Shown one piece after another: positions 37,581-49,000 of a stretch of DNA of 64,000 nt; the first letter of the stretch is position 1, and each line of letters opens with the position of its first letter. The DNA lies in contig VLTN01000049.1 in the NCBI GenBank assembly GCA_008330645.1, positions 62,001 through 126,000 on the forward strand, read 5' to 3'. The DNA is from Cafeteria roenbergensis (taxonomy: Eukaryota; Sar; Bigyra; Bicosoecida; Cafeteriaceae). Made by a program: the position numbers and the translations under genes. Under the pieces are notes generated by a model. It was not told the DNA's origin. It saw only the letters and a program-made list of their open reading frames with translations, and made no database searches.

Positions 37581-40065
37581 ATGGCCACTCCGCCCCCGAC
37601 GGCTTCTGCGCGTGCAGCTGTGGCGCCATCGGCCGAGCCCGGCCCGGCGGGCACAGATTTGCCTGAAAATGCGATCTGGGCCGCGCGTTGCTTTCGCAGG
37701 CACAACGCAGCAGGGGGCGCAACTCGTGTGCGGCGGGCGCTTGCGTGTGCTCTGGAGCTTCCAACCATGGCGCTGGGGCGATGTGGAGCGCCCTCCGCGG
37801 CCTTGCCGACCAAGCGGGAGCTGCAGGACACTGCTGAAGCTCTCGTCGAACACATTGGCCACGACGATCCCGACGCCATGGCGCGACGGCTCATCGACAC
37901 ACTCCGGTGCCCCTGGCAGAGAGGTGAGAGCGCCGGGCACACGGGCAAGGGAAACGCGCGGTCTCCATTCCCTGGCAAGCGCGGCGTGCAAGGCGGCTTG
38001 CTTTCGCTTGCAGACAGCCGCTCCAGCCTCGGGCCACGTATCTTTTCGCCGCCCCCCTCCCCCTATCGCGGCCTCGACTGCACGTCGCCCCGCTCCAGTT
38101 TCGCTGCGTATTCCGGTTCCCGTGCAGTTGAATCAGTGCCTGGCGCCCCTCCCGCGGCGGTGACTGGCGACCCCGCGCCCGAGGCTGGGCCTGCACCCGC
38201 CATCGCCTGGGCAGCCGATGCGGCCTGCACTCTCAACGCAATGTCAGAGCAGGCGGCCTCGGCGGCGAGTGCAGATGCGATGCACGCGTCCGCGTCTCGC
38301 CTGGCGCGCCTGCGGGCGACCCGCATTGCGCCTGGTTTTGACACCGTCAACACTCCGAGATCCGACTGGATCACGCTCGAACAGCTGCAGTCTGCCGCAA
38401 TCGCGGCCCGGGCACGCGCTTGCCGCGTTGCGGAGTCGTGGGACGCCGACGTTGCTGCCCGGGCGTTGTTTGGAGCTGACGCCGTCGAAGCCGCACAATC
38501 GGCAGCTGCGGAGCCGGCGAGGCCCCCGGCCCTCCTCAACGAGTCCCCGGGCTCGAAAACCGCCGGCAGCGGCCTGCGCCGCAGCTGGTGGGAGATTCTG
38601 TTGCGAGTTGCGAGCCTGTGGGACGAGCGCCCGGCAAGTCCCGCCGGGCCCGGCGCTCCAGCCACCGGCGCCCGGGCTGCTGGCGCAACGCGCCCCGTGG
38701 CGGCCGACTCCGCCGCCCCTCGAGAGGCCGGGACGGCAAAGCCTGCAGCCGGTCCCTCGCGAACCGGCGGCCGCTCGGTGTCGGAGCCCTCGGCAGCCGT
38801 TGCTGCCGCCGTCGCGGCGGCCTGCGAGGCGATTGACCCATCGTTTGCGGAGGCCGGAGAACTGTCCGCCGCCGCTCGCCACGCGCTCGTGCGGCGTTCT
38901 GGCGCACTGCGGGCCAGGCTGGCGCAGGCACGCGCAGGCCGGCGGCAGCTCATGGCGAGCCTGCTTCGCACTGCGGCAGCAGCAGACGCCCCGGCTTGCG
39001 TGCTCGCGCTGGTGTGCTGCTTTGGGGCAGACCCGTGCGCGGCAGGCGTGGGAACGCGCCGGCGCGAGGGCCGCGTTGTGGCCACGCCGCTGCACGACGC
39101 AGCGGCGAGCAACAGCTTCCAGGCCGCCTCCGCGCTCGTGCTGGCTGGGTGCAGCGTGGACGTGGGCTCAGCCTGCTTCCGCCGGCTCACCCCCCTGCAC
39201 CTCGCCGCCGAGCGGGGCCACCTGGCCGTTATGAGGGTTCTCCTTGCGCTGGGGGCGAACCCATCAGCGGTTTGCTTCGCCGACGCCGCGACGCCGGTCG
39301 AGCGGCTCCTTCGGTTGCGAACCACGGACGCCACGCACTTCAGCCGGTACTGCTGCAGGCACGGGTGGGGCAGCGGGGCCAGCCGCTCAACCCTGCCGCA
39401 TGCGCTGGCGCAAGGCAAGGTTCTGGACGCCGGCGAAGACGCATACGCAGAGCTTCAGGCTGCCGCGAGGGTGTTGGAGGGCGTGCGATGGCTGCCAAAG
39501 GGCGAGCATTGCCCCGCGTGGATATCGCGGTCCGGCCATGGCGACGCTGCCTCTGTCGGCTCAAGTGCGGGCGAGTTGACGGCGTCGGCGTTCACTGACA
39601 ACACGCGGGTGGTGTATCGCGAGCCGGTCCCAAGCTGCTGGTCGTGGTGGGGCGCGTCGAGCAAAACGCTGTTGAAGCGGGTGCGTGCGCGTTTCGCCCC
39701 TGAGCTGCGGTCTCCACAGATGCACCTGCCGGACAGCAGCGTCGCTGCACCTACTCCCCCTCCGGGGTTGCCGCTCCCGGCTGCTGTGGTGGGCAGTTTG
39801 GCCCAGTCAGCGAGCTGCGACGGCGGCGCCGCACCAGTCTACGTCATCGATCGGGACGCTGCTGACGTGCGCGAGGAGCGTTCGAGGGGCTTCCTGGCTG
39901 CTTTCCCCCCCTGCAGGCCTGCGTATCGCCTTGAGGAAAAAACTGACTTCCGCAGGACGCGTTTGTGCCAGCTGCTCCCGACTGAGTGGTCGCCGCCCGC
40001 GGCAGCGGCCCTGCCTATTCCCAGCGAAGGAGCCGCGTCGATGGGTGGCAAGTCGTCGTCGTCGT

Positions 40066-40105
<40 letters not shown>

Positions 40106-43100
40106 TGCGACGGCGGCTTGTGCTGCTGGACTCGCAGCTGCCGTGGCCGCGACCGAGGAGGGGGCTGGCCAGTCGGCTGCTGGCGTGGCCCCGCCCGCCG
40201 TGCCCGAGGTCGTCCCCGTGAGGTACCGACTCGGAGCAGGGGCGGGGTCGGAGTCAGCGTCGGCTACGGAGGATGCACTGGGCGTGGCGGGGTCGTCCGT
40301 CCCAGCCGTCGTTGCCGCGTTCCGCGAAGACATGGCCACTGTCCAGGACGAAGGCTCTGTCCGAGAGGCGACTGTTTGGCCAAGCAGGGAGGGTCCAGCG
40401 CCCAAGCTCACTTCACGGGCGGAGATCGACACTGACCTCACCAGCGCTCGCCCGCCGCGGACCTGGAAGTGGGCGCTCCGGGCGCTGGTGTGGGCGGGTG
40501 GCGCCGCTGTGCTGAATGAGGGGAGTCGCTCGCGGAGCGGGGGAGGGACCTTGCTTCACGGCCTGGCCACGCGCTGCTTGGGGGACGACGCGGCGGTGGC
40601 GGCAGAGCTGCTGGCTCTGGGCGCCGATCCCAACGCGAGGGCCGGGCGGCTGTCAGGGCTGGTCCTGGATGCAACGAGCGGGGCGCTTGTCCGGTTGGAC
40701 ACGGCCTCGGTCGACGCTCGCCGTCCGCGAAGCCAAGCAAGCGGCATGGTACGCGTCCCTGGCCGGCGATGGACGTGGAGGTTTGCAGGCGTGACTCCGC
40801 TTCACCTCCTGGCGCGGCTTCACATTCCGTTCATCGGTTTCGCTCGGGACGACAGGGATTGGATGACTTGCGACGCAAACACGAGCAGGCCGGGCAGAAA
40901 GGCTGGCGCAGGGCACATGACGCCGCACGAAACGTTGTGGTCCCTGTGCGGCCCGGTTGGGCGCACTCTGGCCGCTCGCTGTCGTTCGGCGAGCGAGGCG
41001 TGGACGGCCGACGTCGGCCTGAGCTTCGTGCGCACAGCAATCGAACTGTCCAGCCTACTGCTTCGACATGGGGCAGACCCCCGCATCGTTGCCTTCCCGC
41101 GAACTGACCGAGTTGCGCTGGCGACCAAGCTTGCGTCCAGCCAGTCAGTCGGCGCGCTCGCGCGAGCGCTGCAGGAGGGCGACTCGACAGCGCTGCGAGT
41201 CGCTGCAGAAGCCTTGCCAGTGGTGACCACTGCGCCTGACTTTTCACGGTTGGATCTTGACTGGGCGCGCCGAGTTCCCCAGACAAAGGCGGTGTCTCGT
41301 TGCGTTCCGTTTCGGGCATCGCTGGGCCTCGGGCAGCTCCGGGAGCGGGGCCGCCTTGTGAGACTGCCTCACGCACAGCTGTGGCACACCACCGCTGCTC
41401 CCAATCTGTGTCAGTTTGGCTGCATCCATCTGCCAGAACGGAGCTTCTTCAGGCAGAGGGTGAAGCCGGCATGGACCCACGCGTGGCTGTCAGGCACCCC
41501 CCTCCACTGTCTGAGTGCCGCCACCGGCGGCGTTGGCATTTCCGCGTACATGCAGCGAATGCAAGGCGATTCCGTTGGGAAACACTTCGCGTGGGCTGTG
41601 CGGGAGTTGAGTCAGCAGCTGTGCCGGGCAGCGCTGGCGCTGGAGGCAGCCTCCTCCGCTACGGGTGGTGAGTCTGAGTTCGACTTTCAAACGCAACGGG
41701 GCCCAGCGGCGAGCCTCTTGGTGTCATCAACCAATTCCAGCTTTTGCGCAAGCGTGCCTCTCGCGACAGAGGAGGTCCTTGGCACCTCGGCCTCTTCCGG
41801 CTCTGCCGCCAGCGCCGGCGCTGCCGGCGCTGCCGCCGCCGCTGGTGCTGCTGCAGGCCCAGCACGAGCCGCCTTGCCAGTCGCGCATGCCCTCGAGCAC
41901 CTCCTCGCCTCAGAGCAGACGGCTGCGGCCAGGCCACCTCCGTCCCCTGCCCTTGGCAGCAAGCTCTTCCGCGTTGGGCCGGCATCGACCACTGGTTTCA
42001 AGGGGGCGGCAGCATGGCGTGCGGCCAACGACGCAGCCATGACCCGCCATGCTTCTGGAGTCTTGCCGGCGGCTCGGTCGCTGGTGAACGCGCCCGATGC
42101 CGTGGGGACAACGCCTTTGCTGCTGGCGTGCTCGCCACCAGACGCCGACTTGCTGGCGGCGCTGCTGTCGCAACCTGGCGCCGATCGCAGCTTGGCTGCG
42201 CCCCTCGCGGCGGTCCCGGACATTCGTCGCATCATGAGCAAGTCTGCGCTGGACCTCCCTGCGTGGAGTTGCTGGTCGGATGAGCTGCACATTGTCCGCC
42301 AGCAAGCCCTCTCGTGGCAGGCCTTGGGCCGCCCTCAAGGCACCGAAGCAAAGCGCGACGCCCCAAGCCAGGACAACACGGAACTCACAACTGTTTCGCT
42401 TGAAGCTGACAGCCTTCGTGGCATGCTGCGGTTTCACTACTCCCTGTGGAGGGAGAACCAGCTGGACGCACACTTCACTGCGCATGCGGCTCTCGTGGCC
42501 AAGGCGGGAGCTCCCGTGCAGCAGGCTCTGCCGTGGGGCGACATTGACAAGCAGGGACGCATGCCCTTGCCTGGCCAGGCACAGTCGTGGAGTTTGACGA
42601 CAGCTGGATTCTGCCACATTGGGCGAAGCGCTCATGCGAAATGGAAGCCCATGGACTTGCGCGAGGCTGCCACCGCTGCCTCCCAGCCAGCCATTTGGCT
42701 GCCAGGTCTGTGGGCCCCAACCCCGAGCATCAGAGTCTCCCGTCAATGTTGCCCGCTCGTCCCGGCCGTGCGGGCAGCGACTTGCACACTGCAAGCAATT
42801 CAGCACATGGGCCAAGGCGTGCGTAAAGCCATGCGAGGCCTTGAGGCAGTCGTGGCAGGCAATCTGAAGCCTGTCACGAAAAGCACTTGGGGAGGCGGTT
42901 CCTTCTTCGCTCCAAATGCGATCGCTCCGCTCGACGCCTGCCTGCTTGGCCTCAGCGCCTCGTCCGAGCCGGAGAGGGTGAGAGCCATGCTTCGCGACAG
43001 TCATGCAATGACAACACCCTTCGACGCGGAAACCGTCGCCGCCGCTTCGAGGCAGGCAGCGCTGGAGTCGTGGGCGGCATGGTGCTTCTTCTCTCATCTC

Positions 43101-43352
43101 AGATCGGCACGAAGGAAGCCGCCGCGAGACCCAACGAGCGTGTGGAGGACTGCGGCCGCCCTTTCCACGAACCCCATCCGAGCCCCCTTGCCGAGAGAGC
43201 TGTTCAAGGCCGTGCTTGATGCTGAGAGCGGGTGGGGCAGAAGGCGGCACATGCTCCTCTGGGGAAACGCCAAGTCCCGGGCGCGGGTCTCGCGGCCAAG
43301 TGTTGGGCTGCCGTACGTGACCGACTTGCGAGGCTCCACCGCCGAGCAGTGA
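37581..43352 (+). CDS. Large ankyrin-repeat protein
   Basis: The frame from the ATG at 37581 gives 1,923 residues read straight through. A probable intron (37924-38127, GTGAGA...GTGCAG, 204 bp, phase 1) would reduce it to 1,855. The open frame continues across it because 204 is divisible by three and it holds no stop. Ankyrin motifs occur in three separate blocks. Residues about 503-570 have TPLHDAAASNSFQAASALVLAG and TPLHLAAERGHLAVMRVLLALGANP. About 987-1174 has TLLHGLATR...LLALGADPNARAG, then TPLHLLARL and LLRHGADP. About 1503-1564 has GTTPLLLACSPPDADLLAALL. A poly-Ser/poly-Ala run (about residues 824-842) splits the blocks. No enzymatic or membrane domain is seen. Such proteins are usually interaction scaffolds, and the partner here is unknown. 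Confidence 0.75.
40051..40104 (+). repeat. TCG/GCG triplet repeat coding poly-Ser then poly-Ala
   Basis: A (TCG)n run is followed by about eleven GCG triplets within the ankyrin-repeat coding frame, giving SSSSS-P-A(11). Triplet slippage would keep frame. It is low complexity and probably length-variable. Confidence 0.85.
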
Positions 43353-44389
43353 CGAGGGGCGCCCCGGCTCACTTCTCATGCGTGCTTGCGATCGCCTGGG
43401 TGGGCCACTGTGTGCCACATCTGCCACAAACTAGCTTGGTTTGGCTCGCAACGAGCGTCTCAGTTGCTGCTCGCAGGGCGGAGCATTCTGCCGTTGGCAA
43501 CTGCTGCATTGCTGAAGCCTTGGCAAGCAGTGGCGCGCCTGCCGGAGCGTAAGCATACGAAGCTGGAGCGTGTTTCAATGCTGGTGCCACGATGGGGCGA
43601 CACACTTGCGGGGGGCTTGGAACCATTATTTGTGGGGACAGGAATCAGCTCGTTGCCAAGGCGCGCAAATGCACCAAACCTTGGAGATCCCAGCCAGAGC
43701 AAGCATCCTTCAGAAAGGCGCGCTGCCTATTATTGATGGTTGCATGATTGCTTCAGGAGAAAACCAAGCGAGCAGACTTGAGTCGTACACTGATGAACCT
43801 ATGCTAATGCAACGTGGCCAAGCAGATCAAGTTCCTGTGTATGCGCCCACTTCTCGAAGCCATGGGCAGCGCCAGACGTTCCGGGTCGTCGCTGGCCCTG
43901 GACATCGCAAACAAGCAGTGCGCCGACGTACAGGCGAACGCGAACCACCTCAAACAACAAGCATTCGCCGCTCAGGACGCACGGTTGATGGCTTGAATAT
44001 TCCGTGTCACGAACGCAGAGCAGGGCGGTCGTGCAAGCAGGTCTTGGCCACTGACCCACAATGAATGGCCTGGATGCGACGTGGTGAATCCCCAAGCTAT
44101 CCTGGCCAGGCAGGCTGCCAGGGTTCCAAATCGGGCACCGCGCTGGTTGGTGGCGGGCCGTCGTTTCTCACGATCCGCCCCCCCCCCCCCCCCCGGGGGC
44201 CTACAGCACGCTCTAGCGGACAGAGCCTCCCGGAGTAGTGTTGGCGCTCCTGCGCCTCGTGGCTGCATCGGGTGTGCAGCGAGGAGGTGCAGAGCTCGCC
44301 TCGAGAGTGGCTCTTGCCTCGACATTGCCGGAACTACGGCCGCGCACCGTGTCCGCGCCCGAGGCGCCGCTGGGCGGGGGAACGGCGGT
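43353..44389. other. One-kilobase spacer, AT-richer, no supported gene
   Basis: This stretch is visibly richer in A and T than its surroundings, particularly 43540-44060. It ends with a run of 17 C residues (44178-44194). Short open frames exist. One ending at 43996 encodes an unremarkable peptide containing SLALDIANKQCADVQANANHLKQQAF and could be a terminal exon, but it lacks an upstream ATG in frame and I recognise no family. The OPA3 promoter should lie at the right end. Confidence 0.4.
44178..44194. repeat. 17-base C homopolymer
   Basis: Seventeen consecutive C residues are immediately followed by five G, in the spacer about 195 bases before the OPA3 start codon. The length is a likely site of polymerase slippage or assembly error, and the tract could form an i-motif/G-quadruplex. 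Confidence 0.9.
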
Positions 44390-45652
44390 ATGGCCGGGCT
44401 CCCGCTGTTCAAGCTGGGCGTCTTGCTCGTGCGGACAGTGGCCAAGCCCGTGGCCAAGACGCTCAAGGACCAAGCGGCAGGTGAGCCCGGCAGCCGCCGC
44501 GGTTCAGTACCGGGCTGCCGTCGACGCCAAGGCCCCTTCACGGGACTCATGTGCGCACAGAGCTCAACAAAGTGCCTTGCCCGTGTACCTTTGGGGCGAG
44601 GCCAGCAGCCGGATTGCTTTGACTGCACCGGCGCGCTCGGTGTGACTGCGACGTGGCAAGCCGCTTGGCTGGGCGGGGCGAGCCCGCCCACAACGTTCCT
44701 AGGCGCACACCACTGCGAGCACTTGCGTGCTGAGCACGCGCGTCCGTGCGGTCTCACCCCTGGGACGTGTTTGCCGCCATTCGCTCATCGCCGCCACTGA
44801 GCACCCGCAGACCACCCCACGTTCCGCCGAGGCGTGATCGCGCTTGGGAACCTGCTGAACAACGTGCAGACCCAAATCGAGGTTCGTGTGATGGGCCATG
44901 TTCCCAAGAACATCAAGCCCCTGCGCGAGGAGGCGGCAGTCAGCCGTGGAGCGGAGTTCATCGGCGAGGGCTTCATCTTCTTCGTGGCGGCGTTTTTTGT
45001 CGTGCTCGAGTACGTGAGGCAGCAAAGCGGCAAGGCCAAGGAGAGCGAGGACAAGGCCCGCCACAGAGCAGAAAAGGCTGCTGCGCAGCAGGCCCGGGAC
45101 GAGATCCTGGAGCGCGCAATTTTGAGAATGGACGCCAGGCTGGCCCGGCTGGAGCGGGCGCTGTGGATCGGCAGCGAGCACGAGCGGTCGGAGGAGGAGC
45201 TGATGCGCCGGGACAAGCGCGCGGCGGAGCACACGGCGGAGCTCCGGCAAAAGCTGGCGATGACCAGGGTTCCGACGGTGGCGGAGCTGGCCGAGGCGGA
45301 GCGGCAGATGCTGGCGGAGGCCGAGGCGGAGGCGGCCCGCAGCCGCATGGTTGGGACGGCAATGACGAAGGAGGAGCTCCTCGCCGGCCCGACGCAGCGG
45401 GAGAGGGCCCTGAGTTCGGCACGGGCGGCCATCGACGCGCTGGGCGAGGCGTTCAGCAAAGTTGGGCCCATTTGGACCAACGGCTTCAGGCCAGGGAGCG
45501 CGGGCAAGGGCAGCGCGGGGTGTGCAAGCGAGCAAGGCGACGGCGCCAAGTGCGACTCGGCGGCCGCATCGGCCGCGGCATCGGCGGCGGCCTCCGCGGC
45601 ATCGGCGGCTGGCAGGCGCATGCTGGGGTGCGAGGCGTCCGAGCGCGCTTGA
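44390..45652 (+). CDS. OPA3: OPA3-like mitochondrial protein with extended C-terminus
   Basis: OPA3 is a small mitochondrial membrane-associated protein affecting mitochondrial shape and lipid metabolism. Two exons (44390-44480, 44811-45652) join across a 330-bp GTGAGC...CAG intron in phase 1, giving 310 residues. Exon 1 is MAGLPLFKLGVLLVRTVAKP..., the family start (short hydrophobic helix, then VSKP-type motif). Exon 2 contains IEVRVMGHVPKNIKPLREEAAVSRGAEFIGEGFIFFVAAFFVVLEYVRQ. This matches the OPA3 core R-x-MG...I-x-PL-x-EEAA...GAE-x-GE, plus a hydrophobic segment and EY. A charged coiled coil follows (about residues 100-200), then an Ala/Ser tail (about 275-298). Animal OPA3 is about 180 residues, so some 120 residues are added at the end. 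Confidence 0.9.
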
Positions 45653-46044
45653 GGGGCGGCGCTCGCCGTGCGGTGCGCTCCTTTTCTTTGTCTTGCTCGT
45701 GCGTTTCCTGCGTGCAGCAAATCGCCCCGCGCCCCCGAACGAGGTTTGCTATGCCGCGGAGCGAGGCCCATAGACCGGCACGCAACCTCCCGGAGCACTC
45801 TGGCCAGATGCTGGCCACGCTTCAGCGGGCCGCGCGTCGTCGATCGTCGCGCAGCGGCAGAGCAGCCCGAGCGGCAACTGCGTCCGGCAGCCGGCGCGGC
45901 CGACACTTCCCGCCCTCAGCTCTCAGGGCTGTGTGGCGCCGCTGCCCGCGCTTGGCCCGACCCTGACCTAGTCGGGGAGGTGTCCGCGTTGGAAGGCGGC
46001 GGGGGCATCTGCCTCTGAGGCCCCCGGGACGAAGCTCGTGGCCA
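45653..46044. promoter_or_regulatory. Spacer between OPA3 and PWP2 genes
   Basis: The 392 bases between two plus-strand genes must hold the OPA3 3' end and the PWP2 promoter. Nothing specific is recognised. Confidence 0.35.
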
Positions 46045-49000
46045 ATGGCTCACACTTTTCGCTTCCAAAACCTCTGCGGCTCGGTGTACCGCAATGGCAA
46101 CGTGCTGTTCACCCCCGACGGCAACTCGCTGCTCAGCCCAGTGGGGAACCGCGTCTCCGTGTTCGACCTGACAGAGTGAGGCGATGGTCTCGAGCTGCAG
46201 CGCCCGGCGGGCTCGTTGACCGGCCGCCCAAAGTGGGAAGCGCATCCTTCCGGCCGGCCGCGCACCTGCGCCCGCGGGCGCCTGGCGCCCCACACTGCCC
46301 AAGTTCGCCCCCCCACGTTCACGATCCCATTGGCCCCTTGTCGCTTGCGCGCCGCTTCTGCCCGCCCGCAGGCATGTGTCCTGGACCTTGCCTGCCGAAA
46401 ACCGTCGCGACATCGAGTCCATGTGCCTTTCCCCGGACGGCCGCCTCCTCGTCACTGTGGACAAGGACGGGCGCGCGCTGGTCATTGCCATGGCCCGCCG
46501 CTCGGTGCTTCACCGCATCAACTTCAAGGTTCGTCCGAGAGCCATCAAGTTCAGCCCCAACGGAGCATTCCTCGCCGTGGCCACCGGACGGCACGTCCAA
46601 ATCTGGCGCGCGCCGCCGGCCAAGAAGCAAGTGGCTCCCCTGGCCCTCGTGCGCAAGCTCACCGGGCACTTTGACGACGTGGTGGACCTCGCCTGGTCTC
46701 AGGACTCGGTTCACATTGTGACGGCCTCAATGGACGCCACTGCGCGCGTGCACACGGCCCGGCCAGTTGCCGGCTTCGTGCCGGTGACTTTGTCCGGGCA
46801 CCGTGCGCCGCTGGTGCTCGCTGCCTTTGCGGACGCCAGCACCATTCACACAGTGTCCGCCGACGGGGCGGCCTACACGTGGAAGTGGGAGCGCAGGGCA
46901 GTGATGCCTTCTGCCATCGTTTCTGGCCTGTCAGGCGCTGGAAAGGGAACCATCACACCAAAGGCCCTGGCGGAGCTCGTTGGCAGCGGCATGGCCAAGT
47001 TCTCCGGTGACGATGACGAGATGGACTTTGACGCCCCCGAGGAAGACTCGGAGTCCGAGCTCGGCAGCGACCAGGACTCGGAGCAGAGCGATGACGAAGA
47101 CGACGACGATGATGAGTCCAAGTCCAGCGGTGGCGACGGTACCTCTAGCGACGATGGAGAAGCGAGCGACGAGGACGACGACGAAGTCGACGATTCGGAC
47201 GTTGACGTCGAAGGCCCTTCCGACGACGGCGAAGCTGGCTCGCGGAAGCGTGCACGCGACGATGCCGACGACTCCGACGCCGAGGTTGAGAAGGCAATCT
47301 CCCGCCCCATCGGCACTCGGCAGAACTCCGCCGTCGGCGCCCGGCGCACGGTCGAGAAGCACATGGTCCCAGATCCGTCTCGACTGGACGCGGCGGCGTC
47401 AGCCAACCGCTTGTCCATTGCAGTCGGCGAGTGGGTCCTCCGCGGCCGCCACCTCTTCATGCAGGACGGAGCGAGGGTGGTTTCGGCGTCGTACAACCGC
47501 AATGCCAAGCTCCTCGTTGCGGGCTTCGACACTGGGGTGTTCACGCTGTACTCGTTGGACCCTTCTGAGGACGCTCGCGTGGCCGCTGGGCTCGTCAAGC
47601 AGGAAGCACCCAGGCCGAAGGGCCACACCCAGGGAGCCCAGGCTGCAGCGTCGGACGGCCCGCGCGTCCCCGCCACAGACATGGGCCTCTCAACGGCAGG
47701 CGACATTGCGGCACTGACTGCGGCTTCGGGCCTCGCTGCATCCACATGCGACGCCATCCATTCCCTCAGCATTGGGACGTCTCCTGTGACAACATCAGCG
47801 ATCTCCCCCTCGGGGGACTGGCTTGCCTTCGGGACCGCCGAGACTGGCCAGCTCCTGGTGTGGGAGTGGCAGTCTGAGTCTTACATTCTCAAGCAGCGTG
47901 GCCACGCCCACGTCATCAACGCCGTGGCGTGGTCGCCCGACGGTCAGACCTGTGCCACGGGCGGGGACGACGGCAAGATCAAGCTGTGGAGCGCAAAGAG
48001 CGGCTTCTGCTACGTGACTTTTTCGGATCACCGAGCTCCGGTGACGGGCCTGACGTTCATCGGCGGCCGCGGAGGTCGCGCCCAGGCCGTCCTGTCCTCT
48101 TGTCTGGACGGCACGGTGAAGGCATACGACCTCGCCCGCTACCGCAACTTCCGCACGATGACTGGTCCCTCACCCCGGCAGTTCACTTGCGTGACGGCCG
48201 ACTCGGATGGCGACCTCGTGGCTGCCGGCTCTGTTGAGCCGTTCGAGATCTGCGTCTGGTCCCTTCGCACTGGGAAGCTTCTGGACCTCCTGGCTGGACA
48301 TGAAGGCCCCGTCACATCCGTGTCCTTTGCCCCCGACTCGGTGAGAACCTTGCTTGCTGCTGCCCGCGGTCCTTCGTCGAGCGCTCTGGCCTCCCAGAAC
48401 TATTTGTACCCGGTGATCTCATCTTTGTAACACACCTGATTATAAGCAATTCACCATGATGGCTTCTCTGTGGTTATGAGGGCACAATCTGGCTGGCATG
48501 CAACGAGCGATGCTGCGACCCATCCCAACGGCCTCACCAGCAGCCCGGATATCAACTCCTTCTGTTTCCTTCGCTCTTGCCCGTGCCTTCGCAGTCTATG
48601 CTCGCATCGTCATCGTGGGACACGACGGTACGCATTTGGGATCCCGCTGCCACCGGGGGCGGCGCGGCGACGGAAACTCTGAAGCACGGCGCCGACGTGC
48701 TCGACGTGGCGTGGCGTCCGGATGGAGAGCGTCTCGTCGCAGCCACCCGCGACGGCCAGCTCCACTTTTGGGACCCACAGGACGGCCGCCAAACGGGTGT
48801 GATCTCCGCCCGCCAGGATGCGGCAGGAGGCCGGACGCAGGGCTCCGTCATCACCGCAAAGTCTGCAGACTCCGCTCGCCACTTTTCCTGCGTCTCCTAC
48901 AGCAACGACGGAGAGCTGGTCATCGCTGGAGGGCGCACCAACTTCGTGTGCGTCTACGCCGCGGCGGAGCGCCTGCTTCTGCGCAAGTTCGCCCTGACGC

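Noticed and set aside
43570-44064. Open frame of 164 codons in the AT-richer spacer
   Set aside because: It starts at a non-ATG codon, lacks domains and overlaps another open frame of similar quality.
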